The notes: generated by a model not told the origin, from the sequence alone. 64,000 nt of DNA from Platycnemis pennipes (GCA_933228895.1 OW121856.1:110831027-110895026); one strand, 5' to 3'; numbered from the stretch's first letter, positions 44,594 through 57,125 are shown. A program made the numbers and translations.

Positions 44594-46243
44594 CTATTCA
44601 TTGCTACTCTCCGATAGGACATATTTACCGTTATTCGTATCTCTTAATATGCGAGGGAAAAAGGACATTTTGAATCGGTCAGTTCGGCAATCAATTTCTC
44701 TAACTTTATGATTATGGTCCAGTCTGCCATAGTAAGTTGGGGTTCGTAAAATATTTTTAACATCATCACTGAAAATATTGCCTTGGAATTTGTGGAAGAG
44801 ATTAAGTCTAAATTTCAACCTGCGATCTGACAATGATTCCCATTTCAATTCATTTAATAGACTGGTTACGCTAATATAATTATCGTATCGTCCCTTTACA
44901 AATCTTGCCGATCTTCGCTGCACACGTTCAAGTTCGTCATTTAGACCGATTTCGTAGGGATCCCATACACTGGCAGCATATTCCAAATGAGGTCTAACAA
45001 CGGAAAAGTAGCTGATTTCTCGTACATGATCGTCACATTTACCCAATACTCTTTTAATGAAACCCAGTTTGCGATTCGCTTGACCCATTATTTCACGAAT
45101 GTGTTTACCCCAGGAAAGATCATTTGTCAGTCTTATTCCAAGATATTTAATGGATTCCACGTTTGTTAATTCATTATTACTTATTTTGTAAGTGGTAGGA
45201 GGAGAGCTATTCTTTTTCCAAAAATTCATTACAAGACATTTCTTAAAGTTTAATTCTAACTGCCATGTATCACACCAAGTTTCAATTGCTTGTAGGTCAA
45301 TATTTAAATATTCTTTATCGTTCGGGCATAGAATTTCCCTGTACACTACTGCGTCATCGGCAAATAGACGAAGCTTACCTTTTACCACCTTTTGGATATC
45401 ATTAATATACAAAAGGAAGAGTAGTGGACCTATCACACTACCTTGTGGGACACCCGAAGTGACTTTAATTGCCGGTGAGGAAACACCGTCCAAAACAACC
45501 CTTTGAACCCGATCATGCAGAAAATCATTAATCCATGATATAATGTTACTGTCTAACCCATAAGATTTTAACTTCAAAATTAGTTTGCTGTGAGAAACCA
45601 TGTCAAAAGCCTTCTTGAAGTCGAGAAATATAGCATCCACTGGAATATTATTTTCGCCAGAAACTAAAATATCGTGGGAAAAGAGAGCAAGTTGGGTTTC
45701 ACACGATCTGCTCTTTCGGAAGCCATGCTGGACATTGGACAATAAATTCTGGTTATCTAGGTGTCCCATGACTGAACTGACAATTATATGTTCTAGGACC
45801 TTGCATGAAATGGATGTGAGGGATATAGGTCTGTAGTTAGATGGCTGCTCCCTATCGCCACTTTTAAAAATGGGTGTTACATCGGCTGCTTTCCAGTCCA
45901 TCGGTACGACGTGTTCGGTCAGGGATTTATTAAATACTATTTCAAGGTAGGGGGAAATTTCGGATGCTAACTCTCTATATACGCGGGAGGGAATTTGATC
46001 AGGGCCAGGAGATTTGTTGGGGCTTATATCTTTAAGTAATTTTTCAATACCATTACAGGAAATGTCAATTGGTTGCATCAACCGCTGAAAGAGGTCAGGT
46101 AACACGACAGTTGAATCCCCGGAAGGTGGGTTAAAAACGGTTTGGAAGAAGGATTTTAGCAAGTTAACTTTGTCGAGTGTGTTTGTGGTCATTTCACCTC
46201 TATCATTTTTAAGTGAATGGACGGCAGACTTATGGCCTTGCAC
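44594..46243 (-). CDS. Reverse transcriptase of the A-type element, 5'-truncated open frame (549 codons)
   Basis: Residues about 75-330 form the reverse transcriptase: SPGPDQIPSRVY near 75-86, SNYRPISLTSISCKVLE near 137-153, HGFRKSRSC near 175-183, then AIFLDFKKAFDMVSH. TSGVPQGSVIGPLLFLLYIN follows, and the catalytic box LFADDAVV. The thumb and C-terminal region includes WCDTWQLELNFKKC, KYLGIRLTNDLSWG and VRPHLEYAASVWDPYEIGL. The first codon is GTG within the truncated frame, so this is not a true start; the endonuclease that normally precedes is absent. No stop codons interrupt it, unlike every other copy here, so it is young or was copied from an active source. The family places it in the CR1/L2/Jockey group; the exact clade is not settled. 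Confidence 0.85.
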   Translation of the reverse strand: MQGHKSAVHSLKNDRGEMTTNTLDKVNLLKSFFQTVFNPPSGDSTVVLPDLFQRLMQPIDISCNGIEKLLKDISPNKSPGPDQIPSRVYRELASEISPYLEIVFNKSLTEHVVPMDWKAADVTPIFKSGDREQPSNYRPISLTSISCKVLEHIIVSSVMGHLDNQNLLSNVQHGFRKSRSCETQLALFSHDILVSGENNIPVDAIFLDFKKAFDMVSHSKLILKLKSYGLDSNIISWINDFLHDRVQRVVLDGVSSPAIKVTSGVPQGSVIGPLLFLLYINDIQKVVKGKLRLFADDAVVYREILCPNDKEYLNIDLQAIETWCDTWQLELNFKKCLVMNFWKKNSSPPTTYKISNNELTNVESIKYLGIRLTNDLSWGKHIREIMGQANRKLGFIKRVLGKCDDHVREISYFSVVRPHLEYAASVWDPYEIGLNDELERVQRRSARFVKGRYDNYISVTSLLNELKWESLSDRRLKFRLNLFHKFQGNIFSDDVKNILRTPTYYGRLDHNHKVREIDCRTDRFKMSFFPRILRDTNNGKYVLSESSNE

Positions 46244-46265
46244 TTCCCAAAATTGGGAAGTGCAA
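46238..46265. repeat. Perfect inverted repeat at the 5' truncation point
   Basis: TTGCACTTCCCAA and TTGGGAAGTGCAA (13 bp each, 2-nt spacer) sit at the junction between the A-type element and its target. They probably arose by snap-back copying when reverse transcription ended. Confidence 0.85.
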
Positions 46266-46299
46266 TTCCCAGTAAAGCTATCCGATTGAAATTTCTCTG

Positions 46300-46442
46300 A
46301 AATTGAAAATATTGCCTTGGAATTTATTTAGGAGATTAAGTATAAATTTCAACCTCCGATCTGACAATGATTCTCATTTCAATTCATTTAATAGACTGGT
46401 TACGCTAATATAATTATCGTATCGTCCCTTTACAAATCTTGC
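46300..46442 (-). pseudogene. CR1-like subfamily A internal fragment
   Basis: The minus strand matches the A-type coding region around the RRSARFVKGRYDN and SLLNELKWESLSDRR positions over about 140 bp. No tail and no upstream part. It directly follows a 30-bp B-type remnant. Confidence 0.65.
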
Positions 46443-46528
46443 TTACTTACGTGCATCTAAGAGCTACAATCTTACTACGTATTGAAACATGCTAGATATA
46501 AGTATCACGTACCACCAGTTGATCCAGC

Positions 46529-47122
46529 GTTGAAGATACATCTACATCTACACGATACCCTGCAAACCAAGATGAAGATCACCAAGCATGCACTATTGAC
46601 ATGCAAACAAGCAACCATAGGACACATGCAACTACACTGTTAGTATCTATAGTATTTAAGGGGTAGTGCATGCATCATGCACTACAGAATACTCTAAAAT
46701 ATTTCCCCTACCTATCCCTTTGCTATGCTGCCTATTCTGTTCTCTTAAAGTACGGGGGAAAAATGCCATTTTGAATGTATCGGTACGACAATCTATCTCT
46801 CTAATCTTATTTATCTGGTCGAATCTACCATTATACGCAGGTGTTTTCAATATGTGCCTAACATCTTCAGTAAAGCTATCCAATTGAAATTTCTTTAATA
46901 GATTCAATCTGTACTTTAACCTACGCTCTGATATAATGATTCCAACCCTAATTCTTTTATTAATTCTGAAACACTACTCAACCTATCGTAACACCTTTTA
47001 ACGAACCTAGCTACTATACGCTGCACACTGTCTAGTTCTCTGATCAAACCTAATTCATTCGGATCCCATAGACACTGGCTGCACACTCAAGGTGGGGCCT
47101 AACTAGTGAAAAAGCGAACACC
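46529..47122 (-). pseudogene. CR1-like subfamily B, 5'-truncated
   Basis: Minus strand: the C-terminal coding part (frame 46907-46656 with TEDVRHILKTPAY and NKIREIDCRTD; codons further upstream to about 47110 in other frames), a 3' UTR with a small deletion in the GTGTGTGGCAG segment, and the tail CTACATCTACACGATACCC at about 46533. Frameshifts present. Confidence 0.75.
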
Positions 47123-47129
47123 GCTAATC

Positions 47130-47385
47130 AGACGGTGCAATCCGTGAAAGCTCATTAACGACTACAAATATTTAGATAAATATTTTATCAGTCACTTTAT
47201 TATGGATAACTTTTGTAGATTTAATTTTAAATTATTTATTCAGTTCAATAATTCAAAATTTCATTAATTTCACTTCTCACGCTGTGAACGTGGCCTGAGA
47301 TGGTGGGCCGGCGTGCTTCACACGAAGGAGTCCATTAAGCGACTCTATTGACCCCATATTAAAAAGACTATAGACAAGACAAAAT
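47130..47385. repeat. Unclassified dispersed repeat, copy 2, middle part
   Basis: CAGACGGTGCAATCCGT and the AT-rich sequence after it match the middle of copy 1 (about 32425-32560). It lies between two CR1-like insertions. Confidence 0.45.
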
Positions 47386-47392
47386 AAGACTA

Positions 47393-47731
47393 TTAAAAAA
47401 CCAGCGTATTATGCTAGATTCGATCAGATAAATAAGATTAGAGAGATAGATTGTCTTACCGATAGATTCAAATTGGCAATTTTCCCCCGTACTATAAGAG
47501 AACAGAATATGCAGCATAGCAAAGGGATAGGAGGGGAAATATTTTAGAGTAGTCTGTAGCGCATGATGCATGTATTAATCCCTTAAATACTACAATAGAT
47601 ACTAACTATCTAGTTTCATGAGACCCTATAGTTGCTTCTTTGCAAGTCGGTAGTGCATGCTTGGTGATCTTCACCCCCTGCCACACACCCTCGCGGTGGC
47701 TTGCAGGGTATCGTGTACATGTAGATGCATA
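47393..47731 (+). pseudogene. CR1-like subfamily B, 3' fragment
   Basis: Plus strand: last codons (TPAYYARFDQINKIREIDC), then the full B-type 3' UTR and tail CTTGCAGGGTATCGTGTACA then TGTAGATGC. Opposite orientation to the preceding B copy. Confidence 0.75.
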
Positions 47732-47749
47732 TTCAGCGGAGAAGACTTT

Positions 47750-48060
47750 CCGACCTGTAATCATTTCCGCAGGCGGTTATAAATGCAATCACTCCAGAGC
47801 TGATGCTACGAAATGCAATGGTAAGTTCAGGAGACGAATATTCCCAAGATGCCTTGCAGCGTGAACTATGTACTCGATACGTCAGCAACAAGGGTGTCGC
47901 AGCCCCGCCAAATCTTAGCTTTTTCAAATGAATTGAAATTAACGTTAAATAAATTAACTCTCTGGGATCCTAATTACGTGCGTATAATGAATACAAGAAT
48001 ATGTTGAGGCAAGATTCAATGAATTCTGTTTTCTTTGAGGAAGGAAATCACCGTATTCGA
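47750..48060. repeat. Unclassified dispersed repeat, copy 2, right part
   Basis: AATGGTAAGTTCAGGAGACG and ATATTCCCAAGATGCC match 32785-32830. The similarity continues through GAATTGAAATTAACGTTAA to the GAGGAAGGAAATC end. It resumes 20 bp after a CR1-like tail. Confidence 0.55.
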
Positions 48061-50163
48061 CAATCTCTTGCGCTTCCGGGAAAAACGGGGAAAGGAAGCC
48101 CGATGTCACGTGACTATACGAATGGGTCGTGAGTAGGCGGAGCCCCAGGAAACGTCATCAAGCATTAAAGCCGTGCTGGGTTGCCAAAGTTATCCCTGAC
48201 TTCCGCCTCAACACCTCTCTTAATACATGATTATAAATATATTTGGCAACCACAACATAAAGTTAACGACCCCCTCTCTCCCAACTAGCGAAGACGCTCG
48301 GACCATCACGAAAGTACCCGACGCTTAGTCGCAAAGATATATGAATTCCAGTGCACGTTGAATGGCGTGACGGGGACGCGATGTGAGTTGACTGACGCAT
48401 TGCGAGCCGAACGATGGAGAAAAGTATAAGCAATGAGATTCTCAAGAGTTAGTAAGACTTGGGCAAAAATTACATTTGATGCAGATGACGTCGCAATACA
48501 TACCTGACAGGAAAATATTGTATCAGCAACGGAAACGTTTCTTGAAAAAAAGGGGTATTCGTCACATTGTCAAGACGGAGCGCCATCGAAACTTCGAAGG
48601 TTTGGAGGAAGATAGGGGAGTCTTCAGGCCGTTTCACACGGTCACTGACACTGCGCAGGCTGTTGCGAGAACACTTGCGCAAGAAATATTGCGCCGTGTG
48701 AAGCGACGACTTGCGAGGAGAGGCAGCGCCACTGCGCGAACGCTTGCGAGCAAATTAGAACATGCTCTAATCTGATTGTACAGGCGTTGTCACAAGTTTG
48801 AAGTTTATTTCTCTCACTAGATGGTGCACATGTAGCGGCAACGAACGGCCTGGGGAATTCTAGCAATTAAATAGGTTGTAGACGATTGAGTTGGGTGTTT
48901 TTGTTTGCACTCAACTCCTTAGGTAGTGAATAAAGTGCAATGATGATGAGCTGGGCGATTAATCACGTGGAAGCTTAAATTCCGTTCGTAAAGGAAGAAC
49001 TCGTTACCTTGGCCCACAGCCATTCGTTCGTGGTGGAAATGTTGGGCTAAGTATACGGGACTAGGGTCTCCACTATTATGGCTTAAAACATATTTTAAAG
49101 TGGTGGTAATTCATTGCATCTTTCACGTCCAATTAATTGCTGCTTAACAGATCTTGACGTTATGCGATATATTGACGGTATTATTGCTACTGAATGGTAT
49201 ATTGTAATACTGACATAATGCACCGACGATTGCACCGTGTAAAGTTGTCAAGCAAGCGTCCTCGCAATTTCCTACGTCACGGACTTTCGCAGACGACTGC
49301 TCAAACGGAATCAGCATCAACTTGCGCAGTTTCATTGGTGTAAAACGGCCTTTAAGGAAAGATGTGATACTTGAGATTGCATGATAATGAACACAAGTGT
49401 ATGCATGTCCTTTTTGTGTGATGTGTCCATTTTCCTTTGCACATATTCGTGTTCGCCTCGGAGCGTGTATTCACGACTGATTTTACATAAATATTACCAC
49501 GGGGTACGATGCAAAGTAGCACCTTCGTTCTCAATCAACAGTTTTCTTATCACCGCCATGTGCGATAATTACAGATGCATGGAAATGAGCCTAATAGACG
49601 ATGCACAAACACACAGCTGAAAAGGTGACGTGGTTCCTTCACGGTTTTCCCCCAGAATCGGTCCAATTAGCGAGGCACGCTCTCTCAGCGAGGACTTAAT
49701 GTATAAGAGAAGCGTCCACAGCGATGACGAGCAGCGCACGAATTTCAACTCGGTTGCCATGCCGACCGGCTCGGGGTGTTTGTTTACACACGCTCAGTCC
49801 GTCGCCATTCTGCTTCCTTCGGAGGGAAGATCTTCTCTCCAGACTCAACTCGCAAACTCGAAAGTTAAATGCGTCGAGCACTCGATAATTCCGACACGAC
49901 TGCCCCACAGTCTGACCAATCGATAGATTGCTCTCCTCACTCTCTAAGCTCTCACTTAAGACGCCCTGGGGTCGAACCCGAAACACTGGCCAACAATGCC
50001 GACGGAACACACGGTATGTGCGAGAGCGTTGGGGGTGCTGATCAAGGCGTCACGGTCTTTTCTGCGACGAGGGTGAAAACCTAATAAGATTTGAGGGGAA
50101 GCTCCGCTCACAGGCGTGGGTTCAAATCAAATGGCACACTCCACTTATATTTCATATGCCGTT
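48061..50163. other. Unassigned stretch
   Basis: No gene recognised. Near 48625-48720 the words GGCCGTTTCACACGG and GCGCCGTGTGAAGCG are inverted relative to each other, hinting at a further short inverted-repeat element. The evidence is thin. Confidence 0.35.
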
Positions 50164-50855
50164 TACTGTCCGCGCCAAAATCTTGCAGTTTAAACCTAAA
50201 TAACTCCGAAACCGTTCGTCGGATTTTCACGTCATTTACATATAGTAATTTAGATAATTTTGTTGCTGACTGACTACATCGTTACAATAATTTTAAAAAA
50301 ATGTATTTTGGACCAGTTTCTTACGTTAGAGTAAAAAAAGGGTCCATTTCTTTTAGCGCTACGGAGCCATTCGTCACTTTGACGTCTAATAACTTCCAAG
50401 CAAAGGGTTTGGCTACAACAAATTTTTAATAGAAGGTGAATTATATCTTTATTATTACGCCTGCGAAGTTTCAACGTTTTAACTTTAGTTCTTATTGGTA
50501 TGCAATTCTATTTATAACCACCCTTTTTCTCGGCAACTATACACCACGAGACTAAAACTGTGATCTTCCTCTTTAAATTTCCAGAGCGAATCAGATATAT
50601 CATTTAGCTGAAGTTAGCACCTTGTTTATTTCCGAATTTCATGTTTCCTGAAAAACGCAGCGCAGAAAAAGCTGTCGGCGGAGTGCCCTGCTCTGGGCTC
50701 GCGCGTAAACATAAAGATATAATGCACCTTGTAATTAGTCAGTCAACAACAAAATTATGTAAATTACTATGTAAATAACGTGAAAATCCGATGAACTGTT
50801 TCGGAGTTATTTAGGCTTAAACTCGAGTCTGCAAGATTTTGGCGCGCACAGTAGT
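50164..50855. mobile_element. DNA element with about 115-bp terminal inverted repeats
   Basis: The left arm 50164-50277 and right arm 50732-50855 are inverted copies. Both read TACTGT.CGCGCC, then AAAATCTTGCAG, TAAATAACTCCGAAAC, CGGATTTTCACG and TGACTGACTA from the outside inward. The 450 bp between them has no coding potential. It is therefore a non-autonomous DNA transposon. The target duplication is unclear, so no superfamily is assigned. Confidence 0.7.
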
Positions 50856-53800
50856 TACATCATCCAACAGGTAGGTATACAAGAGTACAAGAAGGGGGAA
50901 ATGACTGACCAAATACGGTACTAACACCAATTTGATTATTGACGCACATTGAATAGAGGTAAGCAGGGCAGCTTGAGCAGTTTGATTCAATCCCTGAAAT
51001 GCTGTTTCACCACGTTAACGCCTGATACGGTCGCATTCGGGCTTCTTTGTCGATTCAGCACCGAAAACACGATTTAATCGCAGCGATTGACTCTGCGTAA
51101 TGAAAGTAGGCAGAAGGGGTTGCCCGCACGGATCGTCTCCAATTGAAGAGTCAGCCTTCGGAGCGAAACATATGCACATCGCATTGCGAAACGCCGCGCG
51201 TCGTCGTTAGATGGGGTTCAGGTCTTGCGGGCAGGCACCCGACAATCGGCCGTGCGGAATGAAGAAAACAGAGAGAGGGGCAATTAAAGGAAGGAGGTCT
51301 CCCTGAGAGGCGGGAAATGTTACTTTTTTCGAAGCGAATTTCCTCGCAGTTCAATAGTAGCCACCTTCGGCATGCCGGGACAGAGCGATTAGTCCTTAGC
51401 GATTCGGTGTTTACACACTTCCCAACGGACGGGCGTGTGTTTTCGTGAATATTATTGGTCCGAGCTGTTTATTCAGTGGGGGCAATTCTGGGCATTCCAG
51501 TAATCGAAATAACCTTGGCCTATGGTGAAGATATCGCGGCGGTGGTTTGCACCTCTCTACTCACCACAGGAACACCACCAGACACCACGAGGAAGGAACA
51601 TGCGAAGTTGAGGAAAAAAATGGAATGAATTAGCTCAAGACGAAACTGAGTGGATATCTTTATTGTTGGCAAGCGTCATTTAAGACGTCACAAAAGATAA
51701 TTCCCTTCTCAGTACCTACGATTTGAGTCCCCTATCGTGGATTTTCAGGCATTGAGCTCACCTGCGTATTCTGTAAGAAGGCGAAACACATTTTAATGGT
51801 GACTTGGCCCGTCTCTTTGGAAGGAAGGTTGATGTCTTAGAGGGATAGTGACTGTCATGTGACAGCTGGTGATGGATAATCGCCTCTGCTTGTTTCTGAA
51901 TGTTCCCTATAGATGACATCGGTTTCAACTTTTGCCTTCCTTCTCCCGAAAGGGGTCCACAGAGCACATTCTCAACCGAGGACATGGACGCCAAATGAAC
52001 GGTGCCACTGTTTAGAACCTGATATATCTCCTCAATACACGTTCGTAACGGCAAAAATACGACATAAGGGTCGAACGTGGACTACTTAATCAAAGAGACA
52101 GGGGTTCGAGGCATTGAGTTTAGTACTCAGTCCACGGAAGAAAACTATGGCGACACTAGCGCCGCACGGCGGGCGTCGTAGGAGTGGACGTGATGTCGAA
52201 TGGAACGCAGGAGGAGCGGAAAGGCGTCACCTCAATAAGTGGGCCGCCGCCATTCGATTCCAAGGGTTGGCTGACCCCAAAGTCGCTGATATTACGAGCG
52301 CAGGGGGCGATAAATGGAGCGACTCCGATACGGTCGACAAGGGGAAAGAAATACACGAATTCAGGCCGAAAACACGTTCGCCCTTTATCACACTCGTGAA
52401 CAACGGTAAAAAGACATGTTAAGATTTTGAAAAGTGAAATTATTTTAAAATGTCTGAAAAAAAAAGAATAAACGCACGTTGCAGATGATATATTCTATAT
52501 TTTACAATTTAGGCATGCAACATTAAACGAACTAAAATTATGACAGGAAATAATAAATCAGTATATCTTACGGAATAATTTTACGAAGAGGAAACATTCA
52601 GCAGATGTGATTCCGTGCATTCGTTCACTGAGTTCCTTTAAGGCGCTGAGACATCACTCGACAGTAGGCATTTTGTCTTATTAGCATCTTTTCTTTTTTT
52701 TATACTTTCGTTTTAGACTTTTAGCATATCTCTATCAACATCACCGCCATTCAATGGAAGAATTTGATGACGAAGCAAGAACCTTGGGAGCAGGGAATAA
52801 TTCGATCCCGAGAGGAAGAGGGAAGGAAAGGAGAGGGAGTGGTTGGTGGTCTTTGAAATGCGGGTCGGACAGAAGGATGCGAAGCAAAATAAGTGAAGAA
52901 ATACGAACGAGGAAGCACCGGGGAATGGGAGATGAAGATGCGTGGAATGAGGAAGAATGAGAGGAGAATGGAAGGTGGTGGAGGAGGAAGAGGTTGAAAA
53001 GGGAATCACAGACGGAAGGACAACGAAGTGGACTCCATGCAAAACTTCTCCCCCTTGCTGACAGAGCACCAAACAATAATAACTACGCAGATCTCCACAG
53101 GAAAAAAATGGGCGCTTCAATGAATTGCTTAAAACATCAGCGATTCCGAAGTGCTTTCGATGACTCTTCGGGAGTGATTTCTTATCGATGGAATGCGATT
53201 ATCTGCAAATGTACGATAAAACCTCCCAATATACGAAAAGACGCATCGAAGAGGATTTGACTCCGGTACGAACTAAAAACTTTCCGTTTTCTGAGGGCTT
53301 CGCATGGAAAAATAGAGGATAAAATAATTATTTTTAATTTTTCCATTTTGTTTCATTTCCTCCGAAACTGCCCTAGCAGATCGATTGTTCGATTCCATGG
53401 AAATCCGCTTCCATGGAAACAGCAAGACACCTCTCTCTAACTCCCTTCCCTTTATTTTCGCACGGTTCTTCCTCATTACTGCTGCGCCAATGCAAAATTA
53501 CTTTGATGAAAGTACTTCCTTAAAATCTTACTCTGAGTCTGATTAGATTTTTCTCTGATTTAAAATGTTTCAAAATTCTACACGAAAATAGGTGAAATGC
53601 TGCTCTTATCATGGATATCGGCTCTTTGAGAATTCGAAACAACCACGAACACAGGACTCCTGGAAGGAATCCTTCCGAATGCTTGCTTCAAAGTCAGTCA
53701 GGAGCTCAATTGTTGCGCGATTCGTACGTCACCCTACGCCGCCTTTCACATTCTCCGTCACTCGATCCGGACACCTCATCATCCGTGGGCTTTCTCAGAA

Positions 53801-55699
53801 AGTGCTTCTCGGTCACTTCCCTTCCCCAATGATTTTCCTCCTCGAGAGAGCATTCTGTTTTCCTCAGTGCGAACACCTGGAAGTCACCTTAGAAGGAACC
53901 AGGCACCATAATCGTTTATTCGAAACGAATCCGAATGTAATTAACTTGTAACATGAAGATGCCCAGGAAAAAAATTTCCCCAATATCTTCACGGGTGAAT
54001 ATGAGCTGGCAAAGAAATACGTTTTGTTCGTAACGTGAATGTTTCCATCATCTTGGGATTTGACCCAAAAACGTCGTACCCCCTTCTCCTATCCGCTTTC
54101 GATCCCGTCTTGGCATGCAAAAGGCCTCAAAACTTGAGATCGACTCAAGGGAGCATTCCGCGCCGGTGGCAGCCAAGCGCGAAATTGCTCTTCACTTGTT
54201 TCCTCCGACTCCACAAAATCCCACACCTCGTGGTTTCTTCGTGCGCTGGAATCGGATTTTGAACCGCGGACGAAGGGAACATCAGGGAGGTCACCGATTG
54301 AACGCTACATCTCCTGGCGGAACTTCATATCTATGGAAATAGGTACAATAAGTTGGTTAAGTCCACACTCGGGTAGTTCGCCAACCAAGTCATTGCACTT
54401 ATAATCATAAGAGGCCAGAATTTTCCCATCGATGGCTCTCAATCTCCATTTCGCTCGCATTTTGTCTACGAATGCACAGATATCAACACAATAGGGGAAG
54501 TTGCCTTCATCATCATAGATAACAGAATTCATCAATTGCGACTCGTGCTCTACCGTAGATGCATTCATTACACATGCATTATTTGGGTTGAGAAATCTAA
54601 TTCTACTGGAAAATTAAATGTCGATTTCAAGTACTTTGAAACTTGTGCAATAAAGGGCGTAAATAGGATACTACCATGTTGTGAGTCTAAATCAGAAGCG
54701 CACGGAACTAACCAGTACAAGGCTCAAGAGCTCAACGCCACACGGGCGGGTACGTGCGTCTGCAGGATTTGGAGACCGAATGCAACAGCAGTACAATGCA
54801 GGCTGGGAGCTGATCACAAAACACGAGATGGATAACATCGATGGAGTCAGTCGCTGAGTTTAGAAAATGTTCCAGTCGCAGTCCAGCTACTGTTCAGGGA
54901 TTTGTAAATAAATGCCGTCACGGTTAACGATTACTAAATGCGGTTCTCATGAAAAACAGCTTTATAATTTGAGCGTACTGCGTAAATTTCGTAAGAAAAG
55001 CGAATTGGTATTAAACTAATTTTTGATATAGGTATAACAAATAATGAAATAGTTACAGAATTGTGAATGTGATGAGTATACATGGTAAAAACCTAGGAGA
55101 TTTGATAGACTACAAGTAGTGTCACACATTCTATTCCGCACACGAAATAAAATATCCCAATACTGCCAACGTCCACACTTAACATTTGATGGACAACACG
55201 CTTCCACGCCTCGGGCAGTGATAATATTGGCAGGCGATGCCAACCTCAAAACAAATGAGTCACACGATTATGTCAGCGCAAATTATCCGTACACTCAGAT
55301 GAAATATTCATTTCTCTTTTAAATACCGTCTATAGTTTCTCTCTCTCTCTGGGAAGAATTACATAAAAATCCATCTTTCCTCCGATTCCGTGTCGGCGAG
55401 TATAAATGCCGCAGAACAAAGCAAAGCTTCCTTCCATTACGTGCGTGCTCGACACAGAGGAGTCGTTTACGTCTCGAAATTCGATCGCGAGAGTCGACAC
55501 GCGCATTCGCTGCGCGAGGAAACAAATGCATGCGCCTCTGCGCGCGAGGAAACAACCTCCGGTCCCATGGCCACGACCGTGACGTCACGCGGCTCCGTCA
55601 CACGAGCCGGAGCGTGTCGTCACGCCGATTCTAGGCACTCCGCGCCGCCGCTTTCACTTGTCACCTTGCGTCTGCGTCAGTCGACCGAGCGCACCCTTG
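50856..55699. other. Unassigned stretch
   Basis: No gene or repeat recognised across 4.8 kb. Frames up to about 135 codons (for example 52713-53120 minus, overlapped by others in purine-rich sequence) resemble nothing known. A CT microsatellite lies near 55336-55350, followed by a CpG-rich part to 55700. Confidence 0.35.
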
Positions 55700-57090
55700 T
55701 GCCCCGTAATCACACTACAAGCTTTTTACTATGGTAACGCTTACCATGGTTGGAAAATGGCCGTGTGAACGCAAGTTGCCGCTAACCCTAGTAAACCTTT
55801 CTACCATTATTGAGTTACTATAGTTGGCGCTAGTTACTGGTATTTTGAGGACGTGTGAACGCAAGTAATGGTAGAAAGAAGGTTTGTTTTGAAAATGGAA
55901 ATGGAAATGGACGTAGAGTGCTTGTAGACGAAGTGACCGGATCGCACGATATGGATTGGAAACGATTCCTAGTTACAACGATATTTATTTAATCACACTG
56001 TAATATATTTTAGTAGTTGTATGACCACGTTCCACTGATTCGTTTGTTCAATAATGGTTTTAAATAGTTTGCTTTAACCCTGAATCCTGAGTACGTACGC
56101 TTATATATTTATTTTATGTGATTAACTTGCCGTGAAGAAAATATACATGCAGAAATTAAATAACTAAGAAGTTGCAAACATTCACAGGAAATTCAACTCG
56201 TGTTATTTTTTACGTATTCACTCCTGAGGACGGCGTTAAATGTATTTTCAGCAATATTCCCTTAAATAGCTCCTTTCACAAACAGCAGAATATGGTAAAC
56301 TTGGGATATCGGATTTTAAAATGCTGAATATATATAAGAGCTACAAATTCAGTATGCATACTTGTATGTATTCTATTTGGATGCATGAACTTGCCTACGA
56401 AATAGGTTAACATGAGCGATAACTTATTGAATGGTGAACAATTAATCATTTCATAGCATGGCGTTCCATGGTTGATTGCATTTCTTGGTGCGTGATGCCT
56501 GTATATAAGCTAAACGAATAGAAATACAGGCAAGGAACCGTTAATAATTTTAAAGTGTAAAGGTATTAGTTGAAATATGCGAGGAAAAAGAGGTAAATGT
56601 TGAATGTCTTAATTATCTGGAAATTAAAGTCATGGAGGGCGTTCATCGTTGTACAACCTTTACATATTTTTAACGTATTACTTTGGAGCTATTCAAAGCA
56701 AATGTTAATTGCATTCAATTTTATATTTAAAATTGATGTTTAGCAAAGTAACTAACCCAGAATCCATTGAGTATCTCGGAGATACGACCCACACTGTCAA
56801 TCATGAGGAAGTAATTTAAGAAGAATATTTTGGTTGATTTATAAAAAGGGATCTAGGAAACTAAATTGATAATTTTCGATAAAATAACTGCACATAAGTT
56901 AAAATACGCTTCCAATCTGTGCAAGACAAAGTCCTTCCGCTACCCTACCCTCCATTGTTATTTTGACTTAATTTCACTCTCCAATAGATGTCACTAGTCT
57001 TTACGATGGTTCTGGGTAGGCCGTGTGAACGCAGGTTAGTTTTAGCCGCCATATTAACTATCATTCTACCCTAGTAGTGTGAACGGGGCA
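55700..57090. mobile_element. Non-autonomous DNA transposon, TGCCCCGT...ACGGGGCA ends
   Basis: The left end TGCCCCGTAATCACACTA and the complement of the right end, TGCCCCGTTCACACTA, are imperfect terminal inverted repeats. A second inverted pair lies inside: GGCCGTGTGAACGCAAGTT near 55760 and GGCCGTGTGAACGCAGGTT near 57016. The 1.1 kb between is AT-rich with no long frame. The first 165 bp match, inverted, the whole of the short element at 62736-62887. Confidence 0.5.
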
Positions 57091-57125
57091 TAGCGCTGCT
57101 ATCGCCCACAACTGGGCCTCTACGA

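Larger units (their letters stand above)
44369..46269 (-). mobile_element. CR1/L2/Jockey-group element, subfamily A, best-preserved copy
   Basis: 1.9-kb 5'-truncated copy inserted into the B-type copy. CAGTA occurs on both sides (44364-44368 and 46270-46274), a candidate short target duplication. It contains the 549-codon open frame, a 225-bp 3' UTR and the CTACATCTACATAATACCC tail. The 5' junction carries a perfect inverted repeat (46238-46265). The endonuclease half of the protein is missing, so it cannot be autonomous. Confidence 0.85.

Noticed and set aside
48620..48780. MITE related to the CGTTCACACGG elements
   Set aside because: Only two short inverted words (GCCGTTTCACACGG and GCGCCGTGTGAAGC) support it; no defined ends.
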